DNA of 64,000 nt, taken from the NCBI GenBank assembly GCA_017522105.1, contig JAFXAA010000036.1:1-64000 (forward strand). Reading direction: 5' to 3'. The notes below the pieces were generated by a model. The model did not search any database. It worked only from the letters and a program-made list of their open reading frames with translations, and was not told the origin of the DNA. A program made the position numbers and the translations under genes. Of the stretch, positions 24,675 to 32,738 are shown piece by piece. The first letter of the stretch is position 1. Each line of letters opens with the position of its first letter. The DNA is from Bacteroidales bacterium (GTDB lineage: Bacteria > Bacteroidota > Bacteroidia > Bacteroidales > P3).

Positions 24675-25304
24675 ATGATCGACAACAAAGCCCTTTTCAC
24701 CATTGGTTACGGCCTATATGTCCTTGTCGCCCGGCAGGGCGACAAGGACAACGCCTGTATCATCAACGTGGCCCAGCAGGTCACCAGCGACCCGTTGCAG
24801 CTGATGATCTGTGTCAACAAGCAGAACCTCACGCACGACATGATCCTGCGCACGCTGAAGTTCAACCTCTGCCCCTTGAGCGAGGAGGCTACCATGAAGC
24901 CCTTCCAGCACTTCGGCTTCCAGAGCGGCCGCGATGTAGACAAGTTCGCCGGCTGCGAGCAGGAGCTGCGCACAGAGAACGGCCTGCTGTACCTGCCGAA
25001 GTTCATCAATGCCGTCATCAGCTGCGTCGTCACCAAGAGCATCGACCTCGGCAGCCACACCATGTTCATCGCCATGCCGATGGAAGCCCGCATCCTCAGC
25101 GACAGCCCGTCGATCACCTACGCCTACTACCAGCAGCACATCAAGCCCAAACCCGTCGCCGCTCCCGCCGCAGGCGGCAAGAAGAAATGGGTCTGCGAGG
25201 TCTGCGGCTACGTCTACGAAGGCGACGAGCTCCCCGCCGACTTCATCTGCCCCTGGTGCAAGCACCCCGCCAGCGACTTCAAGTTGGTGGAGGGGCAGTC
25301 ATGA
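24675..25304 (+). CDS. Flavin reductase-rubredoxin fusion (high-molecular-weight rubredoxin type)
   Basis: A 209-aa protein from ATG 24675. Residues 1-155 are a flavin-reductase-like FMN domain ('LFTIGYGLYVLVARQGDKDN', 'INVAQQVTSDPLQLMICVNK'). Residues 172-205 are a rubredoxin with 'CEVC' (174, 177) and 'CPWC' (192, 195). Such proteins pass NAD(P)H electrons to flavodiiron proteins, and fprA ends 17 bases upstream. The stop overlaps the ATG of the next gene (ATGA). Start chosen because sequence upstream of 24675 in this frame is antisense-like to fprA. Confidence 0.92.
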   Translation: MIDNKALFTIGYGLYVLVARQGDKDNACIINVAQQVTSDPLQLMICVNKQNLTHDMILRTLKFNLCPLSEEATMKPFQHFGFQSGRDVDKFAGCEQELRTENGLLYLPKFINAVISCVVTKSIDLGSHTMFIAMPMEARILSDSPSITYAYYQQHIKPKPVAAPAAGGKKKWVCEVCGYVYEGDELPADFICPWCKHPASDFKLVEGQS

Positions 25305-26029
25305 AAAGGGCCTGCGCAATCCCGCTCCTGGCACTGCTGCTGATGCTGGCAGGATGCAGCGACCGACAAGGCATCGGCGCCGTGATGCTGAAGGGATTCC
25401 CCACCCTGCAGCAGTCCACCGACTACACCTGCGGGTGTGTGTCGGCGCAGATGGTGATGCAGTACTTCCACGTCGACGACGAGACGGAGGCGGGACTGGC
25501 CGAGAAGATGCACACCCATGTCGACAGCCGCACGCCCGGGGCACTGCCGGGCAGCGCCGTGCAATGGACGGACTACGGCACCAGCGTGGAGGAGATGTAC
25601 CGCTACTTCGACGGCCGCGGGGATTTCGGTATTGTGGCGTCGAGCTTCTGTCCCGACAGCAGTCCGGCACTGCTCACCGACATCGGCCGCGTGGGCATAC
25701 AGGCCGTGGGCAATGCCGCGCAGACCTTCGCCGACTACGGCGAGGCCGCAAGGTACTTCCGCCAGCAACTGGAGGCGGGACGACCCGTCATGGTGTGTTG
25801 GAACCTCTGGGGCGGCCACTGGACCGTCTGCATAGGCTACGACGACCAAGGCACCACGGACACCTACGACGACGACATCCTCACCATGGCCGACCCCTGC
25901 GACATCACCGACGGACGGACCGACGGCTACACGCAGGTAAGCCTTGTGGCTTTCTTCTACGACTGGTTCTGCACCATGACGCCCAAACCCTGGCAGCTGC
26001 AGCCCTACATCGTCGTGGCACCGAAATAA
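25301..26029 (+). CDS. C39-like peptidase lipoprotein
   Basis: A 242-aa protein from ATG 25301. Lipobox 'LLMLAGC' (Cys19). A papain-like C39-type fold is suggested by 'LQQSTDYTCGCVSAQMVMQY' (Gln38, Cys44), 'GGHWTVCIGYDD' (His) and 'TMADPCDITDG' (Asp). It probably acts as a membrane-anchored cysteine protease or amidase in the cell envelope. It overlaps the rubredoxin-fusion stop by 4 bases, so it is coupled to a redox operon where its role is not obvious. Confidence 0.82.
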   Translation: MKRACAIPLLALLLMLAGCSDRQGIGAVMLKGFPTLQQSTDYTCGCVSAQMVMQYFHVDDETEAGLAEKMHTHVDSRTPGALPGSAVQWTDYGTSVEEMYRYFDGRGDFGIVASSFCPDSSPALLTDIGRVGIQAVGNAAQTFADYGEAARYFRQQLEAGRPVMVCWNLWGGHWTVCIGYDDQGTTDTYDDDILTMADPCDITDGRTDGYTQVSLVAFFYDWFCTMTPKPWQLQPYIVVAPK

Positions 26030-26042
26030 AAAAAACATTTAT

Positions 26043-26073
26043 TTTGCCGAATAAGAAAATAGTTGTATCTTTG
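26043..26073 (+). promoter_or_regulatory. Bacteroidetes promoter for rubredoxin
   Basis: TTTG (26043-26046), exactly 19 bases, then TATCTTTG (26066-26073). Perfect agreement with TTTG-N19-TAnnTTTG. The rubredoxin ATG is 33 bases downstream. Confidence 0.85.
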
Positions 26074-26105
26074 CAGCCGAATATAAACCCTAAAAAAATA
26101 GCAAA

Positions 26106-26264
26106 ATGGAAAAGTACACATGCGACATCTGCGGCTACGTCTATGACCCCGCCGCCGGCGACCCCGAGCACGGCATCGCCCCCGGAACCAAGTTTGAAGA
26201 CCTCCCCGCCGATTGGGTGTGCCCCCTCTGCGGCGTCGGCAAGGACGACTTCAGCAAACAATAA
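26106..26264 (+). CDS. Rubredoxin
   Basis: A 52-aa protein: '[20 protein letters not shown]', then '[20 protein letters not shown]'. The two CxxC pairs bind one iron atom. Electron carrier to flavodiiron protein or peroxide/superoxide reductases. It has its own promoter at 26043-26073 and is followed after 29 bases by ferritin, so it can be expressed apart from the upstream operon. Confidence 0.97.
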   Translation: MEKYTCDICGYVYDPAAGDPEHGIAPGTKFEDLPADWVCPLCGVGKDDFSKQ

Positions 26265-26293
26265 AGGCAATAACGTATTAACACAATCAAGAT

Positions 26294-26809
26294 ATGCTAA
26301 ACAAGAAAGTATCCGACCTGCTCAACGAGCAGATCAACAAGGAGCTCTACAGCGCCTATCTCTATCTGGACATGAACAACTACTTCGACAAGCGCGGCCT
26401 CAACGGCTTCGCCAACTGGTACATGATCCAGGCCCAGGAAGAGCGTGACCACGCCATGCTCATCTACAAGTACATGCAGAACAACGACTGCCCCATCACC
26501 CTCAATGCCATCGCCAAGCCCGACAAGAAGTTCAAGAAGGACATGGACGTGCTGAAGGCCGGCCTGGAGCACGAGGAGTACGTCACCGCCAGCATCCACA
26601 CCATCTATGATGCCGCCTACAAGGTGAAGGACTTCCGCACCATGCAGTTCCTCGACTGGTTCGTCAAGGAGCAGGGCGAGGAGGAGACCAACGCCCGCGA
26701 CATGATCACCAAGATGGAGCTCTTCGGCACCGACGCCAAGAGCCTCTACATGCTCAACCAGGAGCTCGCCGCCCGCACCTACAGCGCCCCCAGCCTGGTG
26801 CTTGACTGA
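26294..26809 (+). CDS. ftnA: Ferritin
   Basis: A 171-aa four-helix ferritin. 'LLNEQINKELYSAYLYLDMN' (Glu ligand), 'YMIQAQEERDHAMLIYKYM' (ExxH) and 'WFVKEQGEEETNARDMITKM' supply the ferroxidase centre. It forms a 24-mer that oxidises and stores Fe2+. Co-localised with rubredoxin and the flavodiiron protein, which fits an oxidative-stress and iron-sequestration module. A terminator follows the stop. Confidence 0.96.
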   Translation: MLNKKVSDLLNEQINKELYSAYLYLDMNNYFDKRGLNGFANWYMIQAQEERDHAMLIYKYMQNNDCPITLNAIAKPDKKFKKDMDVLKAGLEHEEYVTASIHTIYDAAYKVKDFRTMQFLDWFVKEQGEEETNARDMITKMELFGTDAKSLYMLNQELAARTYSAPSLVLD

Positions 26810-26831
26810 AACGTTCTGTGACAGAATGATT

Positions 26832-26860
26832 AGCCCCACCATCCGGCGGGGCTTTTTTTG
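26832..26860 (+). terminator. Terminator after ferritin
   Basis: agccccacc (26832-26840) with ggcggggct (26845-26853), loop atcc, one A-C mismatch, followed by seven T's. Confidence 0.85.
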
Positions 26861-26877
26861 TCGCCACAGTAAATAAT

Positions 26878-26908
26878 TTTGTCAATTAAAATAATCTTTG
26901 TATTTTTG
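26878..26908 (+). promoter_or_regulatory. Bacteroidetes promoter for glmS
   Basis: TTTG (26878-26881), exactly 19 bases, TATTTTTG (26901-26908). The ATG is 35 bases downstream. No room for a glmS ribozyme, and none was seen. Confidence 0.85.
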
Positions 26909-26943
26909 CAAATTATTTTAGTACCACCAAAATATAATAGCAC

Positions 26944-28803
26944 ATGTGCGGAATTGTAGGATACATCGGTGAGCAAGAGGCTTACCCTATTTTGATAAAG
27001 GGTCTTCATCGACTGGAATATCGCGGCTATGACTCGGCTGGCGTAAGCATGATTAACGCTCAGGGAGACCTTAACGTGTATAAGGCCACCGGCAAAGTGT
27101 CGGCCCTGGAAGAGAAGTGTGCCGCCGAGGACACAACCGGCAGCATCGGCATCGCCCATACACGTTGGGCCACACACGGCGAGCCCAACACCGTCAACGC
27201 CCATCCGCACCTCAGCCAAAGCGGGAACCTCTCGCTGGTGCATAACGGTATCATTGAGAACTATAAGACCCTCCGCGCCATGCTGGAGAAAGAGGGCTAC
27301 ACTTTCTGCAGCGAGACGGACACCGAAGTGCTGGTGCAGTTGATAGAATTCACGCAGAAGAAGGGCAGGTGCAATCTTTTCACCGCCGTGCAGCGTGCGC
27401 TGAAGAACGTCGTTGGGGCATACGCCATAGCCATTCTGGAGAAGAAACACCCCGACCAGCTGGTATGTGCCCGCAAGGGCTCTCCGCTGGTGATAGGTGT
27501 CGGGACTGATGCCCGTGGGCAGAAGGAGTTCTACCTTGGCAGCGACGCCACGCCTATCGTGGAATACACCAAGCAGGTCATCTACCTCAAGGACGAGGAG
27601 ATAGCCTATATGGATCGCAGTGGCAAGATAGACATCGTGAACCTCAGCAATGTGCATCAAACCCCGGAGATGCACACTTTAAGCCTTAGCCTTGACGAGC
27701 TGGAAAAGGGTGGCTTCCCGCACTTCATGCTGAAAGAAATATGGGAGCAGCCGAACGCTTTGCGCACCTGCATCAAAGGCCGCCTGCACAGGAAAACCCA
27801 TGACGTGGTGCTCAGCGGTATCATAGACCACAAGGACAAGTTCGTCAACGCCCGCCGCATCATCATCTGTGCCTGCGGTACAAGCTGGCACTCGGCCCTC
27901 ATCGGCAAGTACTTCATAGAGGAGGCTGCCCAGATACCCGTTGAGGTGGAGTACGCCTCGGAGTTCCGCTACCGTAACCCTGTCATCTATCCCGACGATG
28001 TCGTCATAGCCGTCAGCCAGAGTGGCGAGACGGCCGACACGTTGGCCGCCATCCAGCTGGCCGAGCAGAAGGGTGCTTTCCTCTATGGCATCTGCAACGT
28101 CATTGGCTCCTCCATAGCCCGCGCCACCCATAGCGGCACCTACCTGCATGTGGGGCCGGAGATCGGCGTGGCTTCCACCAAGGCTTTCACTGGCCAGGTA
28201 ATCACGCTCTGCCTGCTGGGCTTGGCCATTGCCAAGGAGAAGCACACGCTGAGCGACGACATGTTCCACATGCTTGTGGATGAGCTGTGCCAGATTCCAG
28301 ACAAGATGCAGTGGACGCTGGAGAACAACAAGAACATAGACCAGTTCGCACAGATGTTCACCTACTGCCGTAACTTCATCTTCCTCGGCCGTGGCTACAA
28401 CTATCCTGTGGCTCTGGAGGGCGCCCTGAAACTTAAGGAAATATCCTACCTTCATGCCGAAGGCTATCCTGCCGCCGAGATGAAGCACGGCCCCATTGCC
28501 CTGGTGGACGAGGAGATGCCTGTTGTCTTCATAGCCCCCAAGCGTGGCATGTACGACAAGATTGTCAGCAACATTCAGGAAATCAAGAGTCGCAAGGGCA
28601 GGATTATATCGGTGGTCACCGAGGGCGACACCACGGTGAAGAATATGAGCGACTACATCTTCACCATCCCCGACACACGCGACTGCTTCGTGCCCCTGCT
28701 GTCGGTCATCCCGCTGCAGCTCCTGGCCTACTACATCGCCACCGCCAAGGGCCGCAATGTCGACCAGCCCCGCAACCTCGCCAAGAGCGTCACTGTCGAG
28801 TAA
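26944..28803 (+). CDS. glmS: Glutamine-fructose-6-phosphate aminotransferase
   Basis: A 619-aa enzyme. The N-terminal glutaminase begins 'MCGIVGYIGEQEAYPIL' (Cys2 nucleophile) with 'HRLEYRGYDSAGV' and 'GIAHTRWATHG'. Two SIS domains follow ('IICACGTSWHSALIGKYF', 'VAVSQSGETADTLAAI', 'GRGYNYPVALEGALKLKEIS'). The end is 'NVDQPRNLAKSVTVE', canonical for the family. It makes glucosamine-6-phosphate, the entry to peptidoglycan and LPS amino sugars. It adjoins directly the nucleotidyltransferase gene (stop then ATG). Confidence 0.98.
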   Translation: MCGIVGYIGEQEAYPILIKGLHRLEYRGYDSAGVSMINAQGDLNVYKATGKVSALEEKCAAEDTTGSIGIAHTRWATHGEPNTVNAHPHLSQSGNLSLVHNGIIENYKTLRAMLEKEGYTFCSETDTEVLVQLIEFTQKKGRCNLFTAVQRALKNVVGAYAIAILEKKHPDQLVCARKGSPLVIGVGTDARGQKEFYLGSDATPIVEYTKQVIYLKDEEIAYMDRSGKIDIVNLSNVHQTPEMHTLSLSLDELEKGGFPHFMLKEIWEQPNALRTCIKGRLHRKTHDVVLSGIIDHKDKFVNARRIIICACGTSWHSALIGKYFIEEAAQIPVEVEYASEFRYRNPVIYPDDVVIAVSQSGETADTLAAIQLAEQKGAFLYGICNVIGSSIARATHSGTYLHVGPEIGVASTKAFTGQVITLCLLGLAIAKEKHTLSDDMFHMLVDELCQIPDKMQWTLENNKNIDQFAQMFTYCRNFIFLGRGYNYPVALEGALKLKEISYLHAEGYPAAEMKHGPIALVDEEMPVVFIAPKRGMYDKIVSNIQEIKSRKGRIISVVTEGDTTVKNMSDYIFTIPDTRDCFVPLLSVIPLQLLAYYIATAKGRNVDQPRNLAKSVTVE

Positions 28804-29487
28804 ATGGAGGGCTTCATTCTTGCCGCCGGCCTTGGTACGCGGCTCCGTCCGCTCACTGACGACCGCCCCAAAGCTCTTGTGGAGGTGGGCGGCAAGCCCT
28901 TGCTGCAACTCGCTATAGAGAAACTCCAGAACGCAGGCGTCAACCACCTTGTCATCAACGTGCACCACTTTGCCGACAAGGTGGTTGACTTCGTCCGCAG
29001 CCGCCAGTGGCAGTGTGCCATAGACATCAGCGACGAGCGCGCCCTTCTGCTCGACACCGGCGGCGGCCTCAAGCATGCGGCGCACCTCTTCTCCGGGCAC
29101 GACAACGTGCTTGTGCACAACGTGGACATCATCTCCGACATAGACCTCTGCGACGTTGAGGCCAGGCACCTCCGCGACGGCAACCTCGTCACCCTCTGCG
29201 TCAGCCGTCGGCAGACCAAGCGCCTCCTTGAGTTCAGCCCCGATGGCCTGCTTGTGGACCGTGCCGAGAGCGGTCTTGCCTTCAGCGGCGTCTCTGTGGT
29301 CAGCCCTGAGCTCTTCCCGCTGTTGCCTGAAGCCGACCATCCCTATCCCGTGATTGACGAATACATACGCCTGGGCCGCACTCACCGCATAGGCAGCTAC
29401 CTCCATTCCGCCGAACGGTGGCTGGACGTGGGCAAGCCCGAAACCCTTGAACAGGCAAAGCAATGGATACTTTCCTCCGGCAAGTAG
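28804..29487 (+). CDS. Sugar-phosphate nucleotidyltransferase (MurU/GlmU-N-like)
   Basis: A 227-aa NTP_transferase. Nucleotide motif 'FILAAGLGTRLRPLTDDRPK', then 'LLLDTGGGLKHAAHLFSG' and 'VLVHNVDIISDIDL' (metal Asp). It resembles MurNAc-1-P uridylyltransferase (cell-wall recycling) and small mannose-1-P guanylyltransferases. It immediately follows glmS, which favours an amino-sugar or cell-wall substrate (inference). Its 3' end overlaps the nuclease gene by 25 bases. Confidence 0.85.
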   Translation: MEGFILAAGLGTRLRPLTDDRPKALVEVGGKPLLQLAIEKLQNAGVNHLVINVHHFADKVVDFVRSRQWQCAIDISDERALLLDTGGGLKHAAHLFSGHDNVLVHNVDIISDIDLCDVEARHLRDGNLVTLCVSRRQTKRLLEFSPDGLLVDRAESGLAFSGVSVVSPELFPLLPEADHPYPVIDEYIRLGRTHRIGSYLHSAERWLDVGKPETLEQAKQWILSSGK

Positions 29488-32264
29488 CGTCGCGCATCCT
29501 GCGTGAGCATCCCCGCGACACCGACCGCGTCCTGGTGGTCTTCAACAACCACCGCTCCGAGCTGTTCCTTCGCCGTGCATTTGAGCGCCTCTCTGCCGAG
29601 AGCGGCTCTTCGTTCTTCCTGCCGCACGTAACGGTCATCGACGACCTCGTGGCACAGCTCGGCAGCCTCAAAATCGTCCCCAACGAGTTCCTGCTCTTCG
29701 AGCTCTACCGCATCCACATGCAGATTGGGGGCAACGACCGCAAATACCAAACCTTCGAGGATTTTATCGCCTTCGGCGACATGATGCTCCGCGACTTTTC
29801 CGAGATTGACCGCTACTGTGTCGACGCGCGCCGCCTCTTTGTCAACCTGCACGACATAAAGGACATCCTTGAGTGGGACGTGGAGAACCCCTCCATGAGC
29901 CCCTTCCAGCACGACTATCTGCTCTTCTACCAGTCGCTGCACGACTATTACTGCCGTCTGCGCACCAACCTCGCCGAGCGTGGCGAGGCCTACGGTGGCA
30001 TGGCCTACCGCCATGTGGCCGAGAATATAGCCGACCTTGCCGACCGTTGCCCCTTCGACTTCATCTACTTTGTGGGCTTCAACGCCCTGTCGGAGTGCGA
30101 GAAGCGCATTATCCTGGAATACGAGCGCCGTGGCAGGGCCACCCTCCTCACCGACGCCGACATCTACTACTATTCCGACCCCATGCAGGAGGCAGGCCTC
30201 TTCCTGCGGCGCCATGAGACCGATTTCCCCGAACTGGCACCCAAGGCCCCGTCGCTCTTTTCGCAGGGCGAGCGCAAGGTGCACATCGTCGAATGCCCTG
30301 AGGGGGTGCTGCAGTGCAAATACGTGGGGCGTCTGCTGGACGAGCATCGCGATTGGCTCACCGACCCGGAGAGCACTGCCGTTGTCCTTGCCGACGAAAG
30401 CCTCCTCATCCCAACCCTCGACGCGCTTCCTGTCGTCGAGGGCGGCTACTCTGTCAATGTCACCATGGGCTACCCGTTCGCCGACAGCGGCATCCACGCC
30501 CTCGTCGTACGCCTCTTCTCCCTCTATCGTAGGGCTTCCGCGTCGGGCTACTACCATGCCGACCTCGTCGAGGTGCTCGGCAACCACCTGCTTGGACGTG
30601 TGCTCGGGCGCAAAGACCTGCGCCGCGTGGTGGCCGACACCCTGCGCCGCGAGAGCCGCATCCGCTCCACGGTGGCCGAAATCCGCGCCATGACCGGCAC
30701 CGATGCACTCGACTTCCTCTTTCCGGACGGTGAACCTTCGCCAGACGATGTCCTCGCCATCCTGCGGCATCTGGCAGAAATGCTCGCCTCCACCGACATC
30801 ATGGAGAACAACAAGAAGGAGAAGCAGGCCCTCGGCGGCCTGGCCGAAATCCTCGACTACTTCGACCAGCTGCAGCAGGAATACCATTTCATCGCAGACA
30901 TCAAGACTCTCGAAAAGGTCTACACCCGCATTGCACAGCGCCACAATATCGCCTTCCGCGGCGAGCCCCTTTCGGGCCTGCAGGTGCTCGGCGTGCTCGA
31001 AACACGCAACCTCGACTTCCGTCGCGTCATTCTCCTTTCGGCCAACGAGGGCACCATTCCGGCAGGCCGTTCCGATGCCACTCTCATCCCCTTCGAGCTG
31101 CAGCGCCACTTCCACCTGCCAACCTACGAGGAGAAAGACGCCGTCTATGCCTACAACTTCTATCGTCTGCTGCAACGCGCCGAGGAGGTGACGCTGCTCT
31201 ACAGCTCCGAGTCGGCAGCTATGGGCAAAGGCGAAGAGAGCCGATTCCTCAAGCAGGTGCGCCATGAACTTGCCGGCCGGTTCCCGGAGCATGTGAAGGT
31301 GGACGACCTTGTCGTCGACCTCCCACCCGAGCGCCACGCCACCACCATAGCCACCACGGTGCCCAAGGATGAAGACGCCTGCAGGCGCATCGCCGAGCTT
31401 GCCGGGCGCGGCTTCTCGCCATCGGCGCTCAACGTATACATCGGCTGTCCTCTGTCCTATCACTACAAATACATCAAAGGCCTTCGCGACGACAGCCTCG
31501 ACGACAGCCTCGACGCCTCACAGCTCGGCTCGGCGGTGCACAGCGCCCTGCAGCACATCTACACCCCATACCTGGGCCGCCGCGTCGACGCCCAGGGGCT
31601 GCGCGACGCCCTGACGACCCTGCCGCATACGCTCGACGAGGCTTTCGCCGAACTCTATAGGCACGGGCGCCCCACCGAAGGACGCAACCGTTTCCTGTAC
31701 TCCGTGGCCGAAAGCCAGGTGCGGCACATCCTGACCAAGGAGATAGACCTCATACAAAGTGGTTCGCGCATAGAGATAGTGGCCCTCGAACAGGAACTGT
31801 CCATGCCCATCGCCGACGGCGTGAGCCTCAGTGGCGTCGTGGACCGCATAGACCGCGTCGACGGTCGCCTGCGCGTGGTGGATTACAAGACGGGCTCTGT
31901 CGTAGACAAGGATATAGCGGTGAAGACCGCCGACCTCGACGACGGCAAGCCCATGCCCGGCAAGTGGTTCCAGCTGATGTGCTACGCCCTCCTCTACAGT
32001 CATGCCCACCCTCTCGGTGAGCCCCTCCTCTCGGGCATCTATCCGCTCCGCTCGCTGCGCTCGGATGTACGTCTGGCCACCACCGACGGGCGGCCGGAGA
32101 TAACCGCCGAGAGCCTCAAGGACTTCCGCGGCCGCCTCGGGGCCGTCGTGGCCGAACTCATGGACCCCGCCGTCCCCTTCGCGCCGCCGCAACAGCCCTC
32201 GGGCTGCTCCTTCTGCCCCGCCAAAGGCTTCTGCCCCGAAGCCCGCCTCTTCGACTTCGACTGA
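29463..32264 (+). CDS. AddB-like PD-(D/E)XK nuclease with Fe-S cysteines
   Basis: A 933-aa protein with an inactivated UvrD-type helicase body. The expected N-terminal Walker A is replaced by 'DRVLVVFNNHRSELFLRRAF', without GKS/T. The C-terminal RecB-type nuclease has Asp794 ('GVVDRIDRVDG') and Asp807-Tyr-Lys809 ('VVDYKTG'). Four cysteines, Cys662 ('NVYIGCPLSYHYKYIKG') plus Cys915, Cys918 and Cys924 ('CSFCPAKGFC'), match the AddB/Cas4 iron-sulfur pattern. It is probably the nuclease partner of an AddA helicase in double-strand-break repair; no addA is in the window. Confidence 0.85.
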   Translation: MDTFLRQVASRILREHPRDTDRVLVVFNNHRSELFLRRAFERLSAESGSSFFLPHVTVIDDLVAQLGSLKIVPNEFLLFELYRIHMQIGGNDRKYQTFEDFIAFGDMMLRDFSEIDRYCVDARRLFVNLHDIKDILEWDVENPSMSPFQHDYLLFYQSLHDYYCRLRTNLAERGEAYGGMAYRHVAENIADLADRCPFDFIYFVGFNALSECEKRIILEYERRGRATLLTDADIYYYSDPMQEAGLFLRRHETDFPELAPKAPSLFSQGERKVHIVECPEGVLQCKYVGRLLDEHRDWLTDPESTAVVLADESLLIPTLDALPVVEGGYSVNVTMGYPFADSGIHALVVRLFSLYRRASASGYYHADLVEVLGNHLLGRVLGRKDLRRVVADTLRRESRIRSTVAEIRAMTGTDALDFLFPDGEPSPDDVLAILRHLAEMLASTDIMENNKKEKQALGGLAEILDYFDQLQQEYHFIADIKTLEKVYTRIAQRHNIAFRGEPLSGLQVLGVLETRNLDFRRVILLSANEGTIPAGRSDATLIPFELQRHFHLPTYEEKDAVYAYNFYRLLQRAEEVTLLYSSESAAMGKGEESRFLKQVRHELAGRFPEHVKVDDLVVDLPPERHATTIATTVPKDEDACRRIAELAGRGFSPSALNVYIGCPLSYHYKYIKGLRDDSLDDSLDASQLGSAVHSALQHIYTPYLGRRVDAQGLRDALTTLPHTLDEAFAELYRHGRPTEGRNRFLYSVAESQVRHILTKEIDLIQSGSRIEIVALEQELSMPIADGVSLSGVVDRIDRVDGRLRVVDYKTGSVVDKDIAVKTADLDDGKPMPGKWFQLMCYALLYSHAHPLGEPLLSGIYPLRSLRSDVRLATTDGRPEITAESLKDFRGRLGAVVAELMDPAVPFAPPQQPSGCSFCPAKGFCPEARLFDFD

Positions 32265-32403
32265 CGGTTTGCCGTCGCTCCGCTGTTCGTTCCTTTCGTC
32301 CCGGCATTCGACAGGTTCCCTATGCCTTGCATAGCTTTTCTCTTGATTGCCAGCGTGCTGCACGCCGTTGGTGGAGAACCGTGCAGGGGGTCTGTTATCC
32401 GTT

Positions 32404-32535
32404 GCCCCGCACCGTATCCCCTACGGAGCCCCTACGGCCGTTCTTCAGTAGTTCTTCAGTAGTTCTTCAGTCAAACACTGAAGAACTACTGAAGAACTAC
32501 TGAAGAACGGCCGTAGGGACTCCGTGCCGGTTCCG
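32404..32535. repeat. 11-bp-register array folding into a 47-bp hairpin
   Basis: Within the 474-bp gap 32265-32738. Left arm 32425-32471 and right arm 32477-32523 are inverted copies with one mismatch, separated by the loop caaac. Each arm has three agttcttcagt/actgaagaact-type 11-mers plus a ggccgt and a ggag-ccctac-type unit. Period-11 words continue outside both arms. The promoter for the TPR lipoprotein lies after it, and no gene is visible in the gap. Closely related to the element at 50735. Confidence 0.85.
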
Positions 32536-32621
32536 TGGCGGAGGGGGGTGATTGAGCGGCTGGCGGAAGAGGGCGGGGGAGGGGAAAAAGAGGCGCTGCG
32601 GTTGAGGAATTGCAGTTTTTT

Positions 32622-32652
32622 TTTGCCAGTCCAAAATAAATAACTATATTTG
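32622..32652 (+). promoter_or_regulatory. Bacteroidetes promoter for the TPR lipoprotein
   Basis: TTTG (32622-32625), 19-base spacer, TATATTTG (32645-32652). The start codon is about 86 bases further on. Confidence 0.8.
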
Positions 32653-32738
32653 CACGTTATTTATCATGCCCTGAAAAAGGGGTGAAGTGTGCCTATGGCA
32701 CTGACAATGTGTAAGTAAAATAAAGAAAACAACATACG

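Noticed and set aside
26909-26943. glmS ribozyme
   Set aside because: Only about 35 bases of leader between promoter and ATG, too short for the ribozyme.
32425-32523. Hairpin as a transcription terminator
   Set aside because: No U-tract on either side; it lies about 160 bases after a stop codon and upstream of a promoter, and sister elements lie upstream of divergent genes.
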